Of a DNA stretch of 64,000 bases, positions 18,740 to 28,179 are shown in pieces. Numbering within the stretch: the first letter of the stretch is position 1; each line of letters begins with the position of its first letter. The notes under the pieces are model-generated. The model saw only the letters and a list, made by a program, of their open reading frames with translations. It was not told where the DNA came from and did not search any database. This DNA comes from Hahella sp. CCB-MM4. Its GTDB lineage: Bacteria > Pseudomonadota > Gammaproteobacteria > Pseudomonadales > Oleiphilaceae. Location of the stretch: the NCBI RefSeq assembly GCF_002260525.1, contig NZ_MRYI01000011.1:62001-126000 (forward strand). Direction: 5' to 3'. A program made the translations under genes and the position numbers.

Positions 18740-18913
18740 TTATGGCTTGTCCGACATTCTGCATTCGAATTCTTTATGACATCCCAAGCAGGTGATGTTC
18801 CGAATTTCCAGAGGATTGGAACCGGTGATGGATCCCATCAGCGGCACCATTTCCATAAAACTCTGACTCTCGCAAAAAGGGCATACAAACATTTCACTCT
18901 GAGTGTTATCCAT
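18740..18913 (-). CDS. Small zinc-finger-type protein, unknown
   Basis: A 57-residue protein with two CxxC pairs, FVCPFCES and ITCLGCHKEF, 31 residues apart, in the style of a small zinc ribbon. I placed the start at the second ATG (MDNTQSEMF) because GGAGG lies about eight bases before it and overlaps the first ATG. Function unknown; it sits directly upstream of a larger gene that also ends in a zinc ribbon. Confidence 0.6.
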   Translation of the reverse strand: MDNTQSEMFVCPFCESQSFMEMVPLMGSITGSNPLEIRNITCLGCHKEFECRMSDKP

Positions 18914-19266
18914 TTCTACTGCCTCCATGAATCACTACTCTACGAGTCCGAACTTTACCCAAAGCCAATCAATTGACGTGTGAGATATTTCCTACAAGGA
19001 ATGTGAGACATTCAACCTCAGATGGCCTAATCCACAGGCTCTGAACTACGCGTTTGAGCTAAACGAAAGTTGTAGGGGAATAAACTACCTGCGAAATTTA
19101 TTCCTTACAAAACAATAAATTAAAAGACAAAAAAGAAAGCAAGAGAGGATGCTAAATATGAAAATCCGCCAAACAGGACAAACTAACACTTACGAGATGG
19201 GTTTAGGGATATTGGCTAAAAAGCTGAAATTGAAGAGCCGACTTATGAATGTAACAGGCACCTTGA
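18914..19266. other. Spacer between glcF and small zinc-finger gene
   Basis: About 350 AT-rich bases between two leftward genes. I see no hairpin terminator or clear promoter. The only coding candidate is the short rightward frame at 19158 listed separately. Confidence 0.5.
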
Positions 19267-19277
19267 TCAGGACATAA
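19158..19277 (+). CDS. Possible 39-aa basic peptide
   Basis: ATG at 19158 is preceded by GAGAGGA eight bases upstream. The frame gives a 39-residue peptide rich in Lys and Arg (LAKKLKLKSRLMN) and runs 11 bases into the end of the convergent glcF. No family is recognised; it could be chance. Confidence 0.25.
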   Translation: MKIRQTGQTNTYEMGLGILAKKLKLKSRLMNVTGTLIRT

Positions 19278-20481
19278 AGTGATCAACCAATTCAATCCAA
19301 TGCCTCACCGGCACATCGGATTTAGACGCAAGATGGAGCTGACATCCGATATTTGCCGTCGCAATAACGTCCGGTGAATCGACGCTGAGTGCAGTGAGTT
19401 TATTGTCCAAAAGTTTTTGGCTCATTTCCGGCTGCAGGATTGAATAGGTTCCTGCCGATCCACAGCAGAGGTGTTTGTCCCTGGTTTTTGCCAGACTGAC
19501 TCCGAGTCGGTTGAAAACATCCTCCAATGCCTGGGGAAGCTTTTGCCCGTGCTGAAGTGTACAAGGGCAATGAACCGCCACTTTCTCAACTGATTTCACC
19601 TTGAGCGCCGAGATATCTTCGTGCGCGAGGATTTCACTCAGATCATAGGTCATGGCCGATATCCGGCTGGCTTTATCCGCATATTCAGCATCGTCTTTCA
19701 GAATGTAGCCATAATCCTTCACCATCACACCACAACCTGAGGCCGTCATAACCAGAGCTTCCACTCCAGCTTCCACGTGAGGCCACCAGGCATCAATATT
19801 ATGACGTACATGCTTTTTCGCTGTGCCAGAATCAGCAAGGTGATAGTTAACCGCTCCACAACACCCGGCGCCCGCTATCTCCTGCAACGTAATGCCCAGT
19901 CGATCCAGGACTCTGGCCGCAGCGGCATTGGTCTCAGGAGTCGCCGCGCCTTGCACACACCCCTTTAAAGCAATCATCCTGCGTGGATGTTTAGGTATCG
20001 GCCACACTGGACGATCCTGTTTAGGGGGGACCTTTTCCCTCATCGTATCAGGCAAAATCGGCCTGATCGTTTGGCCGATCTTAAGCAATAATGAGAAGAG
20101 AGGCTCATTCGGCAGTACTCGACGCAGCCCCCACCGCATAACCCTTTCATTTAGCGGCCGATCTATTTTTTGCTCTATGATTTCCCGACCGATATCCAAT
20201 AAGTGCCCGTACTCCACACCAGAAGGACAGGTGGTCTCACAGCTTCGACAGGTCAGGCATCGATCAAGGTGGGTTAATGTCTTCTCACTTACCCGATCAG
20301 TTTCGAGTAACTGTTTGATCAGATATATCCGCCCTCTCGGGCCGTCACGTTCATCGTTCAATTCCTGATACGTCGGACAGGTCGCTGTACAAAATCCACA
20401 ATGAACACACGATCTTAATATCGATTCAGCTTCGCGCCCCTGAGGGGTGTTTTTGTACTTGTCGTGAATATCAGTTTTCAT
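19267..20481 (-). CDS. glcF: Glycolate oxidase iron-sulfur subunit
   Basis: GlcF carries electrons from the flavin subunits of glycolate oxidase to the membrane quinone pool. The 404-residue protein has two ferredoxin-type 4Fe-4S motifs, CVHCGFCTATCP (about 26-37) and CLTCRSCETTCP (about 75-86), followed by two CCG domains (AGCCGAVNYH and HLCCGSAGTY). It is the last gene of the leftward glcD-glcE-glcF set. The spacer to glcE (about 90 bases) is filled mostly by a 17-base tandem repeat. Confidence 0.96.
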   Translation of the reverse strand: MKTDIHDKYKNTPQGREAESILRSCVHCGFCTATCPTYQELNDERDGPRGRIYLIKQLLETDRVSEKTLTHLDRCLTCRSCETTCPSGVEYGHLLDIGREIIEQKIDRPLNERVMRWGLRRVLPNEPLFSLLLKIGQTIRPILPDTMREKVPPKQDRPVWPIPKHPRRMIALKGCVQGAATPETNAAAARVLDRLGITLQEIAGAGCCGAVNYHLADSGTAKKHVRHNIDAWWPHVEAGVEALVMTASGCGVMVKDYGYILKDDAEYADKASRISAMTYDLSEILAHEDISALKVKSVEKVAVHCPCTLQHGQKLPQALEDVFNRLGVSLAKTRDKHLCCGSAGTYSILQPEMSQKLLDNKLTALSVDSPDVIATANIGCQLHLASKSDVPVRHWIELVDHFMS

Positions 20482-20517
20482 TCAATGCCGTCTTTTATTC
20501 TGTCCAGAGCTGTTTTT

Positions 20518-20585
20518 ATTTAGAGCCAACTATTATTTAGAGCCTGCTGTTATTTAGAGCCAACTACTATTTAAAGCCAACTATA
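20518..20585 (-). repeat. Four 17-base tandem repeats at the glcE stop codon
   Basis: Units at 20518-20534, 20535-20551, 20552-20568 and 20569-20585. On the coding strand the first copy contains the last glcE codons and stop (TATAGTTGGCTTTAAAT, encoding YSWL-stop) and the next three repeat it in the spacer. The period of 17 shifts the frame, so the copies are not coding. A weak fifth copy may follow. Confidence 0.88.
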
Positions 20586-21632
20586 TAGCCGTCCGGGATT
20601 GAAAATGCCGTAGGGATCCATTGCCCTTTTTATCTGCTGATGAAGCTGTTTCATTGGTGTCGGCAATGGTGCAAAAACTTCGGCTTCACGATCACCATTG
20701 CGATACAGGCTCACCTGTCCCTCCATTGGAATAGCCTGTTGCACCATGTTTGGTAGAGATGCCTCCCTTCTAACCCAGCGTATAGCGCCCCCCCAATCCA
20801 CCATAGCATCATCGCCTGTTGCTGCCAGGGAGGACTTGACAGAAAAACGCCACAAGGGGCGACTATCATGAAAGAAACGATGGGTCTGTTCCCTGATCGA
20901 TTCCCAGAATAAAGTGGCTTCTTTCTCGTCCATTAACTCACCTCCCCACTGCCTGCTGGTGCCGTCGACAGCTCTCTGAGCACCGGACAAGCGAATGGAC
21001 AGTACGCCATCAACCCACACTGCAGCCGATATGGGTTTGGGTTGCTTTTGCCATTGCGTTAATTTTTGAATCGCATCAGCTTGCGAAAGCTCAAAGGTAA
21101 GCGTTTTCTCAGTAGCCGGTTTCGGTAATACTTTAAAACTGACTTCAGTGATCACGCCAAGGGATCCCATCGCACCAGCCTGAAATCGCGACAAATCGTA
21201 ACCGGCGACATTTTTCATGACGACGCCACCAAATCTCAAATGCTGACCCTCGCCATTAATCAGCCTAATACCCAATACCGAATCTCGGACAGCACCACGC
21301 CAGGGCCTGGAAGGACCAGAACTATTGGTTGCCAGGGTTCCCCCCAGGGTAGCTTGGCCGTTATATAACGGTGGCTCGAAGGCCAGCATCTGATGGTGCT
21401 GGTCCAAGAGATCAATCAGGTCCACCAGCGGCGTACCTGCACGAGCAGTCATCACCAGTTCAGAGGGAGAATAGTCCACAATACCGCAGTGTTCCCGCAT
21501 ATGTAGGGGCTGGCCTTCAGATACTCTGCCTAGAAATTCTTTACTGCCGCCACCCACAATGTTCAGGGGTTGCAGAGTAGATTTCGCAGCTGAAACCTGA
21601 TCCACTAACTCTGAAGAAATATCTTTGTTCAT
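20571..21632 (-). CDS. glcE: Glycolate oxidase FAD-binding subunit
   Basis: The 353-residue protein is the shorter of the two FAD_binding_4 subunits of glycolate oxidase. The FAD site is recognisable in QATLGGTLATNSSGPSRPW and the following KNVAGYDLSRF, and the end FNPGRLYSWL is typical of the family. It works with GlcD (flavin) and GlcF (Fe-S) to oxidise glycolate to glyoxylate. It is 87 bases after glcD. The last five codons are part of a 17-base tandem repeat that continues beyond the stop. Confidence 0.95.
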   Translation of the reverse strand: MNKDISSELVDQVSAAKSTLQPLNIVGGGSKEFLGRVSEGQPLHMREHCGIVDYSPSELVMTARAGTPLVDLIDLLDQHHQMLAFEPPLYNGQATLGGTLATNSSGPSRPWRGAVRDSVLGIRLINGEGQHLRFGGVVMKNVAGYDLSRFQAGAMGSLGVITEVSFKVLPKPATEKTLTFELSQADAIQKLTQWQKQPKPISAAVWVDGVLSIRLSGAQRAVDGTSRQWGGELMDEKEATLFWESIREQTHRFFHDSRPLWRFSVKSSLAATGDDAMVDWGGAIRWVRREASLPNMVQQAIPMEGQVSLYRNGDREAEVFAPLPTPMKQLHQQIKRAMDPYGIFNPGRLYSWL

Positions 21633-21719
21633 TGCTTCCGAATACCCGGCGTCATTATTTGTCTCTGGCCGTTCTGGTTGTTCTGCCCTTCTATCGACAC
21701 TTAGTATGATGCCGACATA

Positions 21720-23165
21720 TCACTTCGCCGCTTCAATTGATCGATATTCCTGACATCGCTTTAACACAGGAATCCCCTTACCGGGATTCAATATTCCCTT
21801 GGGATCAAATGCTTCTTTTATGCGATGGAACTGGGACAGCTCTTCGTCATTAAACTGAGCATGCATTTGCCTGAGCTTTTCTACACCCACCCCATGCTCT
21901 CCCGTAATACAGCCACCGACCTCAACACACAGCTCCAGAATTTTGCCTCCGAACTCTTCTGTTTTTTCCAGCTCGCCAGGAACATTGGCGTCAAACAGAA
22001 TCAGGGGGTGAAGGTTCCCATCCCCGGCATGGAATACGTTCGCCACCCGCAACCCGTATTGCTCAGACATTTCATTCATACGCTTTAATACATTGGAGAG
22101 CTGGCTGCGGGGAATCGTACCATCCATGCAATAGTAGTCAGGTGAAATACGCCCTACAGCAGGAAACGCGGACTTGCGCCCCTTCCATAAAAGCATCCGC
22201 TCTTCTTCATTATTGGATGTGCGAACGGCAATCGCCCCGAGTTGCCGAAACAAATTTTCAACCCGGAGTATATGTTCCTGAACTTCTTCAAGCGTACCGT
22301 CAATCTCACATAATAGTAGTGCTTCAGCATCGATAGGATAGCCGGCATGACAGTATTCCTCAGCGGCCCGAATAGCGTGACTGTCCATCATCTCAAGCCC
22401 CCCGGGAATTATTCCGGCGCCGATAATATCTGCCACGGCATTTGCTGCTTTTTCCACGTCATCAAATGCGGCCATAACCACCTGGGCCACCTCTGGCCTG
22501 GGCAATAACTTCACGGTGATTTCAGTCACAATACCCAGCATTCCCTCTGATCCAATGAGCAAAGCCAACAGGTCAAAACCAGCGCCGTCCAATCCTTGGT
22601 GCCCAATGGTTACGAGGTCGCCTTCTGCCGTTAACATGTCAAATGCCAGAACATTGTGAACCGTCAGCCCATATTTAAGACAGTGCACACCACCGGAGTT
22701 TTCCGCCACATTGCCACCAATCGTACAGGCAATCTGGGAAGACGGATCCGGTGCATAATAAAGACCGAATTCTCCAACCGCTTCACTGATAGCAAGATTA
22801 CGCACACCGGGCTGTACTCGTGCCGTCCGGGCATCTTCATCAATATCAATAATGCGGTTAAAGCGGGCAAGTGAAACAACCACTCCCTGTGCATGTGGCA
22901 TAGCGCCAGCACACAACCCTGTACCCGCCCCTCTGGCTACCAGTGGTATCGCATGTTGGTGACACAGCCTTACGACTGCCTGCAGTTGCTGAACCGTCTC
23001 AGGGATCACCACGACAAGCGGCATTTCACAATAGACGGACAACCCATCACATTCATATGGGCGGAGCGTTTCCTCATCTTCAATAATACAATTTGTGGGG
23101 AGCACTCTACCCAGCTCGACCAGTATCTGCGGCTTGGTAAGAGTGATATCGGAAGCGTCCTTCAT
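21720..23165 (-). CDS. glcD: Glycolate oxidase, FAD-linked subunit
   Basis: A 481-residue FAD-linked oxidase with the N-terminal FAD_binding_4 domain (VPLVARGAGTGLCAGA, CTIGGNVAENSGG) and the C-terminal oxidase domain ending in CVEVGGCITGEHGVGVEK and FDPKGILNPGK. This is the catalytic flavin subunit for glycolate (D-2-hydroxyacid) oxidation. GGAG lies before the ATG. It is first in glcDEF; no glcC regulator is adjacent, and the upstream spacer of 243 bases should hold the promoter, which I could not place. Confidence 0.96.
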   Translation of the reverse strand: MKDASDITLTKPQILVELGRVLPTNCIIEDEETLRPYECDGLSVYCEMPLVVVIPETVQQLQAVVRLCHQHAIPLVARGAGTGLCAGAMPHAQGVVVSLARFNRIIDIDEDARTARVQPGVRNLAISEAVGEFGLYYAPDPSSQIACTIGGNVAENSGGVHCLKYGLTVHNVLAFDMLTAEGDLVTIGHQGLDGAGFDLLALLIGSEGMLGIVTEITVKLLPRPEVAQVVMAAFDDVEKAANAVADIIGAGIIPGGLEMMDSHAIRAAEEYCHAGYPIDAEALLLCEIDGTLEEVQEHILRVENLFRQLGAIAVRTSNNEEERMLLWKGRKSAFPAVGRISPDYYCMDGTIPRSQLSNVLKRMNEMSEQYGLRVANVFHAGDGNLHPLILFDANVPGELEKTEEFGGKILELCVEVGGCITGEHGVGVEKLRQMHAQFNDEELSQFHRIKEAFDPKGILNPGKGIPVLKRCQEYRSIEAAK

Positions 23166-23408
23166 GCAGGGCTCCGTTACCTGTTCATTATTTAATTATC
23201 TATGTGATAACAATAATGGCCTGCGGGAAGCAATGGTGACAAGTTTAAAAGATGGTGTTTTAAAAATGATGATGATTTAAAGATGCTGTACTTACTCCCG
23301 AAGCCAGAGGTTCAGCTCAGAACCTTCGACTCCGAGAAATCAACGATAGGCTCTATGATGCGATCATCTCTGGAGCGAGCCGTTGTGAAACAATCATCTG
23401 TAGAACGA

Positions 23409-24281
23409 TCAATAATCCTGCTGCCCGGCAATGGCCCGAGTCAATGACAGGATACGATTGGCTTCATCCACGTGAAGTTTCTCTACCAGTTTCCCATTCA
23501 CAACACATACTCCCTTACCTTCGTCCAACGCTTCCTGCCAGGCTCGAACGATCAGTCTTGCCTGCTCCACTTCAACCGGTGATGGCGAGAATACTTCATT
23601 CACAATATCGATCTGATTGGGATGAATGACCGTCTTGCCGTCAAATCCCATATTTCTGCCCTGCATGGCGACAGCTTTTAAACCCGGCAGGTCTTTTAAG
23701 TCCACATGGACACCGTCAAGAATAGACAAGCCATGAGCACGGGCGGCCAATAAACATAAATGCAATGACACCAAAATAGGACCACGGTCCTGAGTCGATC
23801 TGGCATGAAGGTCTTTGATCAAGTCCGAAGTTCCCATTACCAGACAATCCAGGCGGGGGCTCGAAGTGGCAATTGACTGAACATTCAATACTCCCAGAGG
23901 GGTTTCAATCATCGCCCATAAAGCAATGCGGCGTTTGGGATCCGCCTGATCCATCATGGCCCCCACCTCTTTCACCGTATCCGCGGACTCCACTTTCGGT
24001 AACAGGATGGCATCAACCTTTGATGACAACGCCGCGGCCAGATCTGCCTTTCCCCATACGCTATCGATGGTATTAATGCGAATCACTTTTTCCCGGTGAG
24101 AATAGTCGAAGCTATCGAGAGCATTGCTGACCTTTTCCCTTGCGACCACCTTCTGCTCAGGAGCAACAGCATCCTCCAGATCAAAAATCAGACTATCTAC
24201 TTTTAGGTTTTGTGCTTTCTCCAAAGAACGGGAATTGGCACCCGACATATACAGTACAGAGCGACGTGGTCGAATGGACAT
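23409..24281 (-). CDS. HpcH/HpaI aldolase family, CitE-like CoA lyase
   Basis: The 290-residue protein fits the CitE/malyl-CoA lyase branch of the HpcH/HpaI family: RSVLYMSGANSRSLEKA at the start, DSLIFDLEDAVAPEQK with the metal-binding acids, and FDGKTVIHPNQI near residue 214. Members cleave or form malyl-CoA, citramalyl-CoA or citryl-CoA, or hydrolyse malyl-CoA. Its place next to glcDEF on the same strand suggests a reaction that uses or releases glyoxylate, but this is inference. The start has GAGGTGAAAT directly upstream. A gap of 243 bases separates it from glcD. Confidence 0.83.
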   Translation of the reverse strand: MSIRPRRSVLYMSGANSRSLEKAQNLKVDSLIFDLEDAVAPEQKVVAREKVSNALDSFDYSHREKVIRINTIDSVWGKADLAAALSSKVDAILLPKVESADTVKEVGAMMDQADPKRRIALWAMIETPLGVLNVQSIATSSPRLDCLVMGTSDLIKDLHARSTQDRGPILVSLHLCLLAARAHGLSILDGVHVDLKDLPGLKAVAMQGRNMGFDGKTVIHPNQIDIVNEVFSPSPVEVEQARLIVRAWQEALDEGKGVCVVNGKLVEKLHVDEANRILSLTRAIAGQQDY

Positions 24282-24742
24282 ATTTCACCTCAAATATCCC
24301 TGAAATTTTTCCAAGTCTTCATTTTGCACTATATATATAAGAGCCAAGCATTAGATATTAGGATGACCTGATCGCTCACACTGTTTCGAACAAATGACAA
24401 ACAACTTGAGCAAGATATAAACAAGCATAATTCATACACAAAGATGACAGACCAACATCATCGAAAAACGAAAGTGCACTCCTATGAGTCCTGATCGCAA
24501 AAAATTGCGCCAACTTAAAGCACGAATTTTTTATCACCTTTGCCAAGTAAGCTTTTTTATTTCTTTATTTTCAATAAGTTATAAGCACACATTATGTGAC
24601 AGAATCGCAACTTTGCGCCTCATAAGTAATTACCGAAACAGCGATTTCTTTTATCCAAACAGTTCTCGTTTTCTAAAAAACACTGTGCTAACTTAAATCG
24701 GGTCATAAAAACGAACGATAAACAACCAACCGAGGGTATACA
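24282..24742. other. Divergent control region between CitE-like gene and aapJ
   Basis: An AT-rich stretch of 461 bases between divergent genes. It must contain promoters for both directions. I found no confident sigma-70 or sigma-54 element. A 70-codon frame at 24484 lacks a ribosome site and looks like chance. Confidence 0.5.
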
Positions 24743-25759
24743 ATGAAGAAACAACTCGTTTCCGCTGTTGCGGCGCTGGGTCTCGTAGCGGTTTCAACCG
24801 CTTCTTTGGCAGCTACTTTGGACGACGTAAAGAAAAAAGGCTTCGTACAATGCGGCGTCAGCACAGGCCTCCCCGGCTTCTCCAACCCTGACGACAAAGG
24901 TAACTGGACAGGATTGGACGTTGATGTTTGCCGCGCGGTTGCAGCTGCTACCTTGGGCGACGCAAGCAAAGTTAAATACATCCCTCTGAACGCCAAGGAG
25001 CGTTTTACCGCTCTGCAATCCGGCGAAGTTGACATGCTTTCACGTAACACCACCTGGACTCTTACCCGTGACGGTTCACTGGGTCTGAACTTCGCTGGTG
25101 TTAACTATTATGACGGTCAAGGCTTCATGGTCAGCAAAGAGCTGGGCGTGAAAAGCGCTAAAGAACTCGACGGTGCTGCGGTATGTATTCAGGCCGGTAC
25201 CACCACTGAGTTGAACCTGGCTGACTATTTCCGTGAGCTGGGCATGAAATACCAGCCAGTCGTATTTGATACCTCTGACCAAACTGTACAAGGTTTCGAA
25301 GCAGGTCGTTGTGACGTTCTGACTTCTGACCAGTCTCAGCTGTATGCTCTGCGCATCAAGCTGTCCAAGCCAGATTCAGCCATGGTTCTGCCAGAAGTTA
25401 TCTCTAAAGAGCCTCTGGGTCCTGTTGTTCGTCAAGGCGACGATCAGTGGTTCAACATCGTTAAGTGGTCCATGTTCGCACTGGTTACCGCTGAAGAGCT
25501 GGGTGTAACCACTTCTAATGTTGACCAGATGAAGTCAAGCACTAACCCTAACGTTCAGCGTCTGCTCGGTACTGAAGCAGGACAAGGCAAAAACCTTGGT
25601 CTGGACGATACCTGGGCGTACAACATCGTTAAGCAGGTAGGTAACTACGGCGAAATGTTCGAGCGTAATGTTGGTTCCGGTTCTGCTCTGGGAATCTCTC
25701 GTGGTCTGAACGCATTGTGGACTAAAGGTGGTCTGCAGTACGCTCCCCCTATCCGCTAA
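24743..25759 (+). CDS. aapJ: General L-amino acid ABC transporter, binding protein
   Basis: The 338-residue periplasmic binding protein has a signal peptide ending SLAA near residue 23 and the mature start LDDVKKKGFVQCGVSTGLPG, characteristic of the AapJ/BztA family. It binds a broad range of L-amino acids (in Rhizobium Aap) or Glu/Gln/Asp/Asn (in Rhodobacter Bzt). It is first of a four-gene operon whose other members follow in the usual order, permease, permease, ATPase. Base use at the third position favours T more than in the neighbouring genes, consistent with high expression. A strong hairpin after it probably raises its level relative to the rest of the operon. Confidence 0.95.
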   Translation: MKKQLVSAVAALGLVAVSTASLAATLDDVKKKGFVQCGVSTGLPGFSNPDDKGNWTGLDVDVCRAVAAATLGDASKVKYIPLNAKERFTALQSGEVDMLSRNTTWTLTRDGSLGLNFAGVNYYDGQGFMVSKELGVKSAKELDGAAVCIQAGTTTELNLADYFRELGMKYQPVVFDTSDQTVQGFEAGRCDVLTSDQSQLYALRIKLSKPDSAMVLPEVISKEPLGPVVRQGDDQWFNIVKWSMFALVTAEELGVTTSNVDQMKSSTNPNVQRLLGTEAGQGKNLGLDDTWAYNIVKQVGNYGEMFERNVGSGSALGISRGLNALWTKGGLQYAPPIR

Positions 25760-25777
25760 TAAAGCGACCTGATATTC

Positions 25778-25800
25778 GGGCGCACATCCTGTGCGCCCTT
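25778..25800 (+). terminator. Intercistronic hairpin between aapJ and aapQ
   Basis: GGGCGCAC-ATCCT-GTGCGCCC, then TT: eight G/C-rich pairs with a five-base loop. With almost no T tract it is more likely an mRNA-stabilising or partial-termination hairpin, as is common after binding-protein genes. Confidence 0.75.
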
Positions 25801-25858
25801 AACCTGTTCAAAAACTCAATTATACAACTCCTTTGACATCACCCGGGGAGATCACTGA

Positions 25859-27046
25859 GTGGCAAATCAACTCAACGAACAGGGAAAAGCGAAAACCAGT
25901 TTTTGGAACGATCCTGCAGTACGTTCGGTTATATTCCAGATACTTGCTGTAGGGGCGGTCGTCGCTTTCTTCCTGTATATTATTAACAATGCGCTGACGA
26001 ATATGGAGGCGCGGGGTATCACAACCGGTTTTGCGTTTTTAAACGACACTGCCGGCTTTGGTATCATTCAGACCCTGGTCCCGTTTGACGAGACCTACAC
26101 CTATGGCCGGACCTTTATTGTCGGCTTATTGAATACCGTCCTGGTTTCATTCCTGGGCATTATTCTGGCAACCGTCCTTGGATTTATTATTGGTATTGCA
26201 AGGCTGTCAAAGAACTGGCTGATCGCCAAACTGGCAACTGTGTATATTGAGATATTCCGTAATATTCCTCTGCTGCTGCAAATTTTCTTCTGGTACTTTG
26301 CGGTACTTCGCGCATTGCCAAGTCCGCGCGAGAGTATGAATCTCGGCGACTCCATATTCTTCAATGTTCGTGGCCTGTACATGCCTGAACCTATTGCAGA
26401 AGATGGTTTCGGCGTAGTCTGGATTGCCATTTTTGCGGCGATTGCCATCATTATCGGGATGGTGAAATACGAGAAGAAGCGTCAACTCACGACGGGTAAA
26501 ACCTTCCCTCTCTTCTTCCCTTCTCTCGGCATTCTCTTGGGATTACCGCTGATCGTCTTTTTCATCTCAGGCTCTCCTATGCACCTGGAGTATCCTGAAT
26601 TGAAAGGCTTTAATTTCCAAAACGGAATGACGATTATTCCTGAGCTGATGGCCCTGCTTCTGGCCCTGACCATCTACACTGCTGCATTTATTGCCGAAGT
26701 TGTACGTTCAGGTATTGAAGCGGTTCCACACGGCCAGAGTGAAGCAGCAAATGCTCTTGGACTGACTAACGGGCAACGGTTGCGACTGATCATCATTCCG
26801 CAAGCCATGCGCGTAATCATTCCACCTCTGACGAATCAGTATCTCAACCTGACCAAGAACTCTTCTCTGGCCACGGCAATCGGCTATCCGGACCTGGTGT
26901 CTGTTTTCGCCGGAACGACGCTGAACCAAACAGGTCAGGCAGTGGAAATTATCTTCATGACGATGGGGGTCTATCTCACCTTGAGCCTGACAACATCGGC
27001 ATTGATGAACTGGTACAACAAGCGTATTGCACTGATTGAGAGGTAG
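25859..27046 (+). CDS. aapQ: General L-amino acid ABC transporter, permease Q
   Basis: A 395-residue inner-membrane protein of the HisM family with the enlarged N-terminal region typical of AapQ/BztB. The EAA loop (GQSEAANALGLTNGQRLRLIIIPQAMR) that contacts the ATPase is near residues 292-318. The start is GTG, with CGGGGAG about eight bases upstream. It pairs with aapM, which begins six bases after its stop. Confidence 0.94.
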   Translation: MANQLNEQGKAKTSFWNDPAVRSVIFQILAVGAVVAFFLYIINNALTNMEARGITTGFAFLNDTAGFGIIQTLVPFDETYTYGRTFIVGLLNTVLVSFLGIILATVLGFIIGIARLSKNWLIAKLATVYIEIFRNIPLLLQIFFWYFAVLRALPSPRESMNLGDSIFFNVRGLYMPEPIAEDGFGVVWIAIFAAIAIIIGMVKYEKKRQLTTGKTFPLFFPSLGILLGLPLIVFFISGSPMHLEYPELKGFNFQNGMTIIPELMALLLALTIYTAAFIAEVVRSGIEAVPHGQSEAANALGLTNGQRLRLIIIPQAMRVIIPPLTNQYLNLTKNSSLATAIGYPDLVSVFAGTTLNQTGQAVEIIFMTMGVYLTLSLTTSALMNWYNKRIALIER

Positions 27047-27052
27047 TCTGAG

Positions 27053-28147
27053 ATGAGTGAATTCAAACCATTACCGGATCAGCCACCTCCCCCGAATACC
27101 ATTGGTGCGGTTGGCTGGATGCGTGCCCACCTGTTTACAGGCCCTATCAACTCGGTACTGACAGTCGCTGCTGCCTTTTTGATTTTGTTCGGGATCAGCT
27201 GGTTTATAAATTGGGGCCTGTTCGATGCGGACTTTGTCGGCTCTACCAGGGATGACTGCAGTGGTGAAGGCGCTTGCTGGGTCTTTATCATTGCTCGTCT
27301 GAGCCAGTTTATTTATGGGTTCTTTCCTGAAGAGCAAATCTGGCGCATCAATGTGATGTTCTTCATTTTCGCCGCATGCATCATTGCATTGATGATCGAA
27401 AAGACGCCGAAGAAAGGCTGGATTTCCCTGTTCACTCTGGTTGGCTTCCCGATTATCAGCTTCTATCTTCTGAACGGCGGTATTTTCGGCCTTGAAGAGG
27501 TGGAAACCCACAAATGGGGCGGCCTCACATTGACGCTGGTTATCGCGATTGTCGGCATCGTGGCATCACTGCCCATCGGCATATTATTGGCTCTCGGGCG
27601 TCGCTCGGACATGCCGGTCATTCGAAGTATCAGTATTGTGTACATCGAATTCTGGCGTGGTGTTCCTCTAATCACCGTATTGTTCATGGCTTCAGTAATG
27701 CTGCCGTTGTTCATGAGCGCTGGTGCAGAGACCGATAAGCTGATGCGTGCCATGATCGGGGTTATCATGTTCCAGAGTGCTTATATGGCGGAAGTGGTTC
27801 GTGGTGGTCTGCAGGCGATTCCAAAAGGCCAGACTGAAGCTGCACAAGCTTTGGGCTTGAGCTACTGGAAAACCATGTTCCTGATCATTCTGCCCCAGGC
27901 TCTTAAACTGATGATTCCGGGCATCGTGAATACCTTTATCGCGCTGTTCAAAGATACCAGTCTGGTGTTGATCATCGGTCTGTTCGACCTGCTGGCCATT
28001 GTACAGTCGGCGCTTAACGACCCTAACTGGCTGGGCTTCTCAGTCGAAGGTTACATATTCGTCGCGTTTATGTTCTGGATTTTCTGTTTCGGTATGTCCC
28101 GCTACAGCCAGGCCCTGGAACGCAAACTGAACACTAGCCATCGTTAA
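27053..28147 (+). CDS. aapM: General L-amino acid ABC transporter, permease M
   Basis: The second membrane subunit, 364 residues, with about eight hydrophobic segments and the EAA loop GQTEAAQALGLSYWKT near residue 260. The N-terminus has the Pro-rich stretch LPDQPPPPNTIG seen in AapM/BztC proteins. It forms the channel with AapQ. Spacing of six bases to aapQ and 32 bases to aapP indicates one transcript. Confidence 0.94.
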   Translation: MSEFKPLPDQPPPPNTIGAVGWMRAHLFTGPINSVLTVAAAFLILFGISWFINWGLFDADFVGSTRDDCSGEGACWVFIIARLSQFIYGFFPEEQIWRINVMFFIFAACIIALMIEKTPKKGWISLFTLVGFPIISFYLLNGGIFGLEEVETHKWGGLTLTLVIAIVGIVASLPIGILLALGRRSDMPVIRSISIVYIEFWRGVPLITVLFMASVMLPLFMSAGAETDKLMRAMIGVIMFQSAYMAEVVRGGLQAIPKGQTEAAQALGLSYWKTMFLIILPQALKLMIPGIVNTFIALFKDTSLVLIIGLFDLLAIVQSALNDPNWLGFSVEGYIFVAFMFWIFCFGMSRYSQALERKLNTSHR

Positions 28148-28179
28148 GCTACTGGCTACATATTTAAAGCGGAGTTTTT

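Noticed and set aside
24484-24696. 70-codon frame upstream of aapJ
   Set aside because: AT-rich, no ribosome site, and its composition looks like translated non-coding DNA.
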